In this document: positions 1-9,300 of the stretch, one piece after another
How positions within the stretch are numbered: position 1 is the first letter of the stretch
Layout of the letters: every line of letters begins with the position of its first letter
Assembly: GCF_049243985.1 (NCBI RefSeq)
Contig: NC_135369.1
Location: 25,032,765-25,096,764 of the forward strand
Length of the DNA stretch: 64,000 nucleotides
Reading direction: 5' to 3'
Source of the DNA: Paroedura picta
Lineage: Eukaryota > Chordata > Lepidosauria > Squamata > Gekkonidae
Position numbers and translations under genes: made by a program
The notes under the pieces: model-generated
What the model saw: the letters and a program-made list of their open reading frames with translations, nothing else
Told to the model about the DNA's origin: nothing
The model's database searches: none

Positions 1-304
1 ATTCCACAGGCTCCTGGACCTTTTGAGATTTTACTGAGTAGGTTCTGCACATACAGCCTCAAGCTTTCCCTCTCTGCAGCCACAGGGATTAGAAACTTTC
101 TTTTTGTTCATGATACCTAAGAATCTCAAAAGGTTGGTTTGTACAGTGTAGCATCCTTAGGTCTCAGACTTGACTGAGAATAATGCCCAGGGAGGAGCAT
201 GTTCACTCTTTCACCAAAGTGGCTTAAGTCTGCTTTGGCAGAGGATTCTTCACCCTCCCTTTCTGGAGTCCTCCAACAAGAAAGGTTGCTCAGTTCAGAC
301 TTAC

Positions 305-368
305 TTGAGGAATAAGAAGTATTCCACAAGAATGTAGAAAATCAGGAAGATGATGATGTACCAGGCAC
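305..368 (-). CDS. CATSPER1: CATSPER1 exon: start of S6
   Basis: This 64-nt exon has a CTTCTAG acceptor and a GTAAGT donor. It encodes AWYIIIFLIFYILVEYFLFL after completing a glycine codon left by the pore exon. It ends with AA of what should be the Asn of the conserved FLN motif, whose third base lies in the next exon off the left edge. Confidence 0.92.
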
Positions 369-3300
369 CTAGAAGGGAGAAAGGGAAGGAAATGAGTGGA
401 CAGCTCCAGAGCATCCTAGCATCCAACCACAATTGTGTTGCCCATCTAGCCATGGTTCTCCCACACGTCTCTTTTCAATTTCAACAAGAATGTTGGCTGG
501 AGCAGGTCACTGCAGTTATGTTATCTGAACTGGCTTCCAGTTTGCTTCCAGTTCAAAGTGCTAAAGGTTTGGGACTTTTCAGTTTAGGAAATAGACAACA
601 AAGTGGAGACATGATAGAGGCTGATAAAATTATGCACAGGATGGAAAGAGTTGTCAAAGAGAAATTTTTCTTTGTCTACTAAAATAGTACAACTGGGGAG
701 CATCCAGTGAAGCTGATGGTCAGTAAATTCAAGACAGACAAAAGGAAATACACAGCGAGTGATTAAAATGTAGAATTTGCTGCCAGAAGATGTAGTGATC
801 GCCATAGGCATAGACAAGAGGATTAGTCAGGGAGGTTCATCAGTGGCTTCTAGCCATAGTGTTAGAGGGAGCCAGCATTTGGATCCTCGTTGCAGGAGGC
901 AACATCAACAGAAGGCCTTGGCCTCCATGCCTTGTTGTTCCTCCAAAAGAAATTCTTGGTCATTGTGTGAGACAGGATGCTGGACTAGGCAGACCACTGG
1001 TTCTTCCTATGGGACACAAATACCTTAAGGACTACCTGCTACCACATGATAAATATGATAATATTCACAGGCCCTGTTTCAGGTGCTGACGGCATCCAAA
1101 GCCAGACATGTGGCAGCCCCAGGAAGGGCTTAGTTATAGCACGAAACCTGTGGCATTCCAGCCTCATGAAGATTAATCTGTACTTTATTATTGTCTTCTG
1201 TTTCATCTGGCCTTCCCTTATTAACCCTCCTTCTTGTTTGTCTTAGCTGCCGGTTATCATATATGTACCATCTTTAATGCTGGCTTGTATTGTAATTTTA
1301 ACTATTTCGTATCCCCGTTGGGCAAAAAAGGCAGGATAAGGTAAAGGTAAAGGTAAAGGTATCCCCTGTGCAAGCACCGAGTCATGTCTGACCCTTGGGG
1401 TGACGCCCTCTAGCGTTTTCATGGCAGACTCAATACGGGGTGGTTTGCCAGTGCCTTCCCCAGTCATGACCATTTACCCCCCAGCAAGCTGGGTACTCAT
1501 TTTACCGACCTCGGAAGGATGGAAGGCTGAGTCAACCTTGAGCCGGCTGCTGGGATTGAACTCCCAGCCTCATGGGCAAAGTTTTCAGGCGGCTGCCTTA
1601 TCACTCTGCGCCACAAGAGGCTCTAAAAAGGCAGGATACAAAGCTTTAAATAAATAAACTAGCCTTTATGATAGCACGTCAGGTAGATGAGTGACCAGTC
1701 GTCCAAGGTGAAGAACTGGAAGAGGGTGAAGATGGTGTTGAAGAGGTCCCCAAAATGCTTTGGGTCAGCTTCCTCAAATAGTTCGCGCAGCATCACAGAA
1801 GACATGACTGGGAAGCAGGGAGGGAAGTAAAGCTAAGGAGCTAATTTCAAGGAAGAAGAAGAAGAAGAAGAAGAAGAGTTGGTTCATATATGCCGCTTTC
1901 CCCTACCCGAAGGAGGCTCAAAGCGGCTTACAGTCGCCTTCCCATTCCTCTCCCCACAACAGACACCCTGTGAGGTGGGTGAGGCTGAGAGAGCCCTGAT
2001 ATCACTGCTTGGTCAGAACAATTTTATCAGTGCCGTGGCGAGCCCAAGGTCACCCAGCTGGTTGCATGTGGGGGAGCGCAGAATCGAATCTGGCATGCCA
2101 GATTAGAAGTCCGCACTCCTAACCACTACACCAAACTGGCTCTCTACACCAAACTGGAAAGGGGCAGTGCCTTTCTTTCTGCATAGGGTGTGTAGTCAGA
2201 TCCGTTGCCTCAGGACGGTTTAACAGGAAATGGTGTGCTACTGTGTGCATTGAGGTCAGGTGGTTCCCCCCCCCCCAATACACATTTCACTTCTGCATGG
2301 AAAAAACCTGTCTCAAAAATACTGCCAATTCTCATGAGAACTGTTATCTGTCTCCAACCTTTGAGGGTGGGGTTGCCAACCTCCAGGTAGTGGCAGTATA
2401 CTCCATTTAAGTTCCCCTCCTCAAACCTCACCCTCACCACACTATACCCTCAGAATCTTCATGTATTTTTCAGCCTGAAGCTGGCAACCCTTTTTGAGGG
2501 GTGCGACTTGGAACAGTTAGTGCTTGTGAAATTCCCAGGAAGGCTGCCTGCCTGGTCAGCACAGGACACCCTGTGTGCTCTGGACCTCCCCTTGGTGACA
2601 ACACAGGAAAAAGACTTGCAATAGACAAGCTGTATCTGAAAAGCGGGATGTGTGTGTGTGTGTGGGGGGAATGCCGCCTTCTCCCTAGATCAAGATAGGG
2701 GACTGCCAATTATGGGAAGAAATTGCCCCCTTCATACAGCTTGACCCTTCCCCACCTCTCACGTCCTCCAGTTCTAACATCCAGCTGGCTACGAGTTACT
2801 TATTGCTTCTGCTGATGCAACAGTGATCATTAAGGTTTTACTATCTTGATTTTAGAGAGGGGCTGTATATAAATCTCCAAATAAATAAATAAAATAAAAG
2901 AGGAGGATGTAGATGGGACTAGAACATGGGAGAATAGTTCCAGCAGTGTTTCCCCACTTAGGAGGATTGCTGTGGCTTGGTGGTAGAACCCCTGCCTTGC
3001 ATGCCAAAGAACCCAAGTTCAGTCCCTGGCTCCAGTAAAAAAGGATTAGGTAGCAGGTGAAGTAGAAGACATTTGCCTGAAACCATGGGGAACCTGATAC
3101 ACACAGTCATAATGTTGCATCGATATAATAATATTCAATTGTGGCTTAAAAACAACAGCAACTATCGGTGGTGAGAGGAAATGACTACCCAGGGACAAGG
3201 TCATAGAAAATGGCTATGTGGGCAGGAAAATCTAAACTTTCTCACTCACATGTGGCAGCCATCATTAGGGGGCAGGGAGGGAGGAATTTTGTCCATATCC

Positions 3301-6300
3301 AAGAAGATCATTTAAGTGATGTGATGTCACTTCCTGGTATTAGAAGAAGAGTTGGTTCTATATGCCGCTTTTCTCTACCTGAAGGAGTCTCAAAGCGGCT
3401 TACAGTTGCCTTCCGTTTCCTCTCCCCACAACAGACACCCTGTGAGGGAGGTGAGGCTGAGAGAGCCTTGATATTACTGCTTGGTCAGAACAGCTTTATC
3501 AGTGCTGTGGCCAGCCCAAGGACACCCAGCTGGTTGCATGTGGGGGAGCGCAAAATCAAACCCAGCTCACCAGATTAGAAGTCTGCACTCCTAGCCATTA
3601 CACCAAACTGGCTCTTAGCTGGACGCCACTGTTTTGACATCAACCTTCCAGCAATTTTTTTGGTTTTCTGCCACCGCCATCATGCTAACTGGCTTTGGAC
3701 AACAAAGAGGAAAGCTGACTTAGCAGTCCCTGAACAGACTGGAGGAAAGCCGGGGAAATCCCAGAAAGTGCATGGATTGTACTGGGCCACGATGGTGTGC
3801 GGAAGCAGGAGAGCCGTCCCATTCCCCAGCTGCATTAAGCCCATGGCAAATAATCCTTGTGGAAATGGCCACTGTGTGTCAGAGCAGACCACACTGACCT
3901 TTGTGGACTGTCTGGCTCAGTATGAGGCAATTTCATGTGTTCATGCATCAGGCTCATGGGTGGGCTTTGTGAGATTCTGAGAGATACAGTCTATAGAAGG
4001 GATTCTCGGGGGATTCTCAGAGTCAGTATCACAAGTCACCTGGGGCAGGAAATTCAATGGAATAGCCCTGCTTCCCCCCTGACTCTTCCCTGGAAGGATA
4101 CAAAGGAAAGTGAACATGAGAAGGATGATGGCCCCGATGGACCGGCAGGAGAGCATGAAGGTGCTTGTCACTTCTTGAAAGTTCTCCAGATATCTATACG
4201 GGGAAAAGTAGGCACAGAGTTAAGCAGGGCTCCACGGCCAAACCCATCTCCCAGTTCTTTTTCCAGAGCCTCTGCTGCAGTTCCAAATTCAGGTGCTGAC
4301 CGGAGGGTGAGGAGGAATCGGATAGCCCGGATGGCCCGGACCCCCTTGAAGATTTTGAGGACTCGGAAGAGTGTGACCTTGTTGCCCCGGTTGCCTTGCC
4401 CGTAGAATATCAGTGGCAGCATGAAATCCAGGACCGTCATGATCATGATGAAGAAATCTGGTGGTGGGGCGGGGGAGAAGAATGAAACAAAGATAAAGGC
4501 AAACTGGCTAGACAAGTTGTGGTGGTCTTCCTTCTGGAACGGTTGGAGATGAGAAACCCCCAAGCCTAAGACACACCCCTGGAGTAGGTGACTACAGATG
4601 GCCGACCTTTTACCCAGTTATCCCCTCCCTCCTTAAACATGTACATGCTCTAGTCCTGGGAATGTGTCTGTCATTGAGTAATCTGTGAATTACCGTATAT
4701 AGCTTGAATCTAGGAGGCCTTGAATCTGCGGTTGTCCACATCGGCTGGATACTCACCAATGTCATTCCATGGATCATAGAAGTATTCCACATCAAGCGCA
4801 ATGATCTTGAGGATCGCCTCCACCACATAGACAGAAAGGAACAAAGCATCCAAGGCAGAAAAGAACCATTCTAGAGGGAGTAAGAGACGGAAAACAACCT
4901 CAATCGCAAGGCCATTTTCCTCCACAAAGACATCTGTCTGGAAACAAATACTAGTAGCGTCAAGAAGGTTGTCAGACTATTGGTTTCTGTTTGCTGCTGT
5001 AACATTATGTAATGTCTTTTGGGGAAGGGGCAGAAGAAAAACTTGTGTGAACAATGGATTGGTTCCAGTGGAGACATAGGGTCAAGCTAGATGTCACTGT
5101 GTCCACAGATTGGACTTGTGGATGTTGTTGCCATTTTAAAACTGAATTTGCTAGGTCCTGCAGCACAGAGGAACTAGGCAATCTTGTCCTCCCTTCCCCT
5201 TTGAAGAACCTGTAGCTGTATTAGTACTTTAAAAGGGGAAGAGGGGAGGTGACAAAATAGCTTAACCCTATCACACTATAAGCTGCTGAAAAAGAATAAG
5301 ATAGTTTTTATTGAAAAGAGAAACAACTATGAAAAGAAAAGAGAGGAGAGAGAGATTCCTGTATAACTGTTTGGTTGTCTTCATTCTGTTTGTTCTGGAG
5401 GCAAGCAGAGAGGAAGTGTGCCCAAAGGAGCATGAAGTCTCCAACTGACCAGGATGCTGGAGATTATTTGAAAAAATATTAGGAAGTTTGTGTTCTAATT
5501 ATGCTAAATACACATCTCTTCCAACACCCCCTGTAAGATATTCTTCATATGCTTTTAAATCATGCACACTACAGATCTTGCATTTTCCAGCATATGAAGA
5601 AGAAGAGTTGGTTATTCCCTGTCGCTTTACCCGAAGGAATCTCAAAGTGGCTTTCATTCACCTTCCCTTTCCTCTCCCCACAACAGACACCCTGTGAGGT
5701 GGGTGAGGCTGAGAGAGCCCTGATATCACTGCTCGGTCAGAACAACTTTATCAGTGCTGTAGCAAGCCCAAGGTCACCCAGCTGTCTGCATGTGGGGGAG
5801 GAGCAGGGAATCAGACCTGGCTCACCAGATTAGAAGTCTGCAGTCCTAACCACTACACCAAGATGGCCTTGACACTTTTGTACTGATTGAATTCACCTCT
5901 AAAATAGTGGTTGCATTGGCCCTTGGTCTTTCCTTCTTGCCGGCTAGCTTTTGGGGGAGGGGGGCTGAGTGGCATTGCAGAGCAGTGGCCAAATTGGCAG
6001 GTGCTGATGGGCTGAGCCTGTGTGTGCCACTCAGAGGGATGTCGTGGGGCACTGCTGCATTGTAGGGGGAGGCTGTTGGAATTGCTATGGACTCAGCACG
6101 TGTGCTATGCCGTCTATGTATGGGGTGGTTGTTCCCTCCTGTGGAATATCTATAGGGAACAGATCAACAGGCCAACTGTCCCTGCCATGGGGGCTTTGCA
6201 CACCTCACCATTTCCTGCTTGGCCCAGGAGTGACAGTCGGAGAGGCGAATCAGGAGCCGCTTTGCGGCTCCTGATTCGCCCCTCTGAGTTTTTATCCCGG

Positions 6301-9300
6301 ACAGCGCCCGTCCTAATTCCTCCCAACTTGCCCTTAGCCTTTTATTTATTACTGCAGAGCGGTTTACATATTACCGCGGAGCGGTTTACAGATGAGGCGG
6401 CATACTTGAAAACCAGCAAGATACTTTCTTGTGAATATCTTGCGTCATGGTCCCAGAGAGGAGAAAATGGTAGAGTCATTATGCTTGAGTTTTAGGAATT
6501 TGCCTTACCTCCCCGGATTTCTACCACAGCGAAAGTTTGAGCAACCAGCAAAATCGTGTTGATCCCGACAACAGTAAAGATGAACAGGTCAAACAGGAAA
6601 GACTGGGTCAAGTCTTGGATGATCTTGCGCAGGAAGATGAGATGCGGCTTGACCTTGGCCCATATGTAACCGAACGACTCCTTCAGAGAACGTTGGTGGC
6701 GTTTCCGCTTGCGGCCACGGCGCTTGTGTGGCTTCCCTAAACACACATGATTATTCTCTTAGGTGCAGTTCATTCCTGCCCAGGAGTCAGGACAACCCCC
6801 CCACCACCAGATGTGCTGCTGTGCCTTTGACCAGGGGTAGTCAACCTGTGGTCCTTCTGATGTTCATGGACTAAAATTCCCATGAGCCCCTGCCAGCGTT
6901 TTCATGCAGGGGCTCATGGTTATTGTAGTCCATGAACATCTGGAGGACCACAGGTTGACTACCCCTGCCTTTGACAGTATCTTCGTGACATATAAAAGTC
7001 AAAAAGTGAGGCTTTTCTGATTCAGCGATAAGCATTCTCACCTGCCAATGTCTACAAATCAAACCACTAGACAAAGCAGAAGTGTTGAGGATGCTTGAAA
7101 TTTGGCAAGCCTAAGCCTGGCCTGTGAAAGTTGGACCATAAGGAAGGCCGAGCGTCAAAGAATTGAGGCTTTTGAACTCTGGTGCTGGGGAAGACTCTTG
7201 CGAGTCCCTTGGACTGCAAGGCGAACAAACCGGTCAGTCCTAGAGGAGATCAGCCCTGACTGCTCCTTAGAAGGCCAGATCCTGAAGATGAAACTCAAAT
7301 ACTTTGGCCACCTCATGAGAAGGAAGGACTCCCTGGAGAAGAGCCTAATGCTGGGAGCGATTGAGGGCAAAAGAAGAAGGGGACGACAGAGAATGAGGTG
7401 GCTGGATGGAGTCACTGAAGCAGTCGGTGCGAGCTTAAATGGACTCCGGGGAATGGTAGAGGACAGGAAGGCCTGGAGGATCATTGTCCATGGGGTCGCG
7501 ATGGGTCGGACACGTCTTTGCACCTAACAACAACAACAAATCCTGGCCAAATACCTGGTTTCAAACACCCTAAACCCAATGAAACAGGCTTTTGTGCTGA
7601 CGCCAAGCATGCAAGAATCTGCCTGCCGGGAAAATGGCATTATACGTAAGTGACGTAGCATGACAATAGTATTTTTTGCTTGCAAAGAAAGAAGCATGGA
7701 ACAAGTAAGATGGCCAGTTTTTCCCTCTAGCTGATCTTTTGCTATCAGTTTGATCTGTAGTATTATTTTACTTATATACCTATCGACCATATGGCTTGTG
7801 TGTAATATAGCCAGGAAAACCTAAGATTGCCTGGCTGCCAGGTAAGAGATGTTCGGAGGTGGTTAGCCATTGCCTGCCCCTGCGTCATGATCCTGGTATT
7901 CCTTGGAGGTCACCCTTCCAAGTACTATCCGAGGCCGACCCGGCTTAGCTTCCAAGATCTGACGGGATCGGGCTTGCCTGGGCTATCTCATGGAGGAAAT
8001 GGCAGGTTGATGCTGGTTCCCCCCATTTTTTTGGGGGGGGGGAGGTTGCCCACCATAGCAGGCAACCTGGCCATGAATATGGCAGCCACCAGGTGGCACC
8101 TGGGGATCCAATGGAATTATATCTTGTCTCCAATTACAGAGACCACCTGCAGAACATGCATGCCTTCAAGGTTGGACTTACTCCTAGAATTAGAACCTCG
8201 CTCCTAAGGAAAGAACTGCTGAGCAAGGGAAGAGAGATATGGTATTAACACCAGAGAACAGCCATCTTTTAATGTATTGAGGATTTTGTGGGTTGGGTAG
8301 TTTTATTCTTCTTTGATTTTATTCTTTTATTGTAAACCGCTGCGAGTCTTTGAGAGCAACGGTAAAGGTAAAGGTATCCCCTGTGCAAGCACTGAGTCAT
8401 GTCTGACCCTTGGGGTGATGCCCTCCAGCGTTTTCATGGCAGACTCAATACGGGGTTTGCCAGTGCCTTCCCCAGTCATTACCGTTTACCCCCCAGCAAG
8501 CTGGGTACTCATTTTACCGACCTCGGAAGGATGGAAGGCTGAGTCAGCCTTGAGCCGGCTGCTGGGATCGAACTCCCAACCTCATGGGCTGACAGCTTCA
8601 GACAGCATTTCTGTTGCCTTACCACTCTGCGCCACAAGAGGCTCATGAGAGCAACGGTATATAAGTCAAAATATGTAAGGGTGTCAGTTAGGGCTGCCAA
8701 GCTAGAAAACTCCTGTAGGTTTATATTTGTTTGTTTGTTTGTTTATATTTTGACTTATATACCGAGAGCAATGATATATAAGTCAAAATATAAACAAACA
8801 AACAAATATAAACCTACAGGAGTTTTCTAGCTTGGCAGCCCTAACTGACACCCTTACATCTTACAAAGTTTTTGTTTGTGATCATAGTAATATTGTACAG
8901 TTCATTAGATGACTTATACTATTTGCTTGCATTGTTCTTTATATTTTGGAATCCACTTTTATTTATGTATTATTCGATTTCTACCCCACCACTTCTCAAG
9001 CCAGTTTGGTGTAGTGGTTAGGAGTGCGGACTTCTAATCTGGCATACCAGGTTTGATTCTGCACTCCCCCACATGCAACCAGCTGGGTGACCTTGGGCTC
9101 GCCACAGCACTGATAAAACTGTTCTGACCGGACTCTCTCAGCCTCACCCACCCCACAGGGTGTCTGTTGTGGGGAGAAGAATGGGAAGGCGATTGTAAGC
9201 TGCTTTGAGCCTCCTTCGGGTAGGGAAAAACGGCATATAAGAGCCAACTCTTCTTCTTCTTCTTGAAGAACTTGTGGTGGCCAGAAGCCACAGATAGAAT

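Noticed and set aside
1879-2106. Repeated frames with GEAERALISLLGQN as a gene family
   Set aside because: These recur at every (CTT)n-type SINE and are translations of that repeat.
4082-4101. Longer CATSPER1 S5 exon running on to a GTGACT donor
   Set aside because: The extension LPGKSQGG has no counterpart in the family and breaks the MFTFLF junction with the pore exon.
4871-4935. Extra CATSPER1 exon reading DVFVEENGLAIEV upstream of the S2 exon
   Set aside because: It has plausible splice sites, but S1 joins S2 directly in phase (VEIRGEWFF), matching the human protein; this stretch would add residues not in the family.
7102-7527. A 141-codon open frame as a host gene
   Set aside because: It is the ORF2 tail of a Bov-B LINE, repeated on the other strand at 31479-31909.
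7835-7985. A 5S rRNA gene
   Set aside because: Only the promoter region resembles 5S; the rest is the SINE body and tail shared with other dispersed copies.
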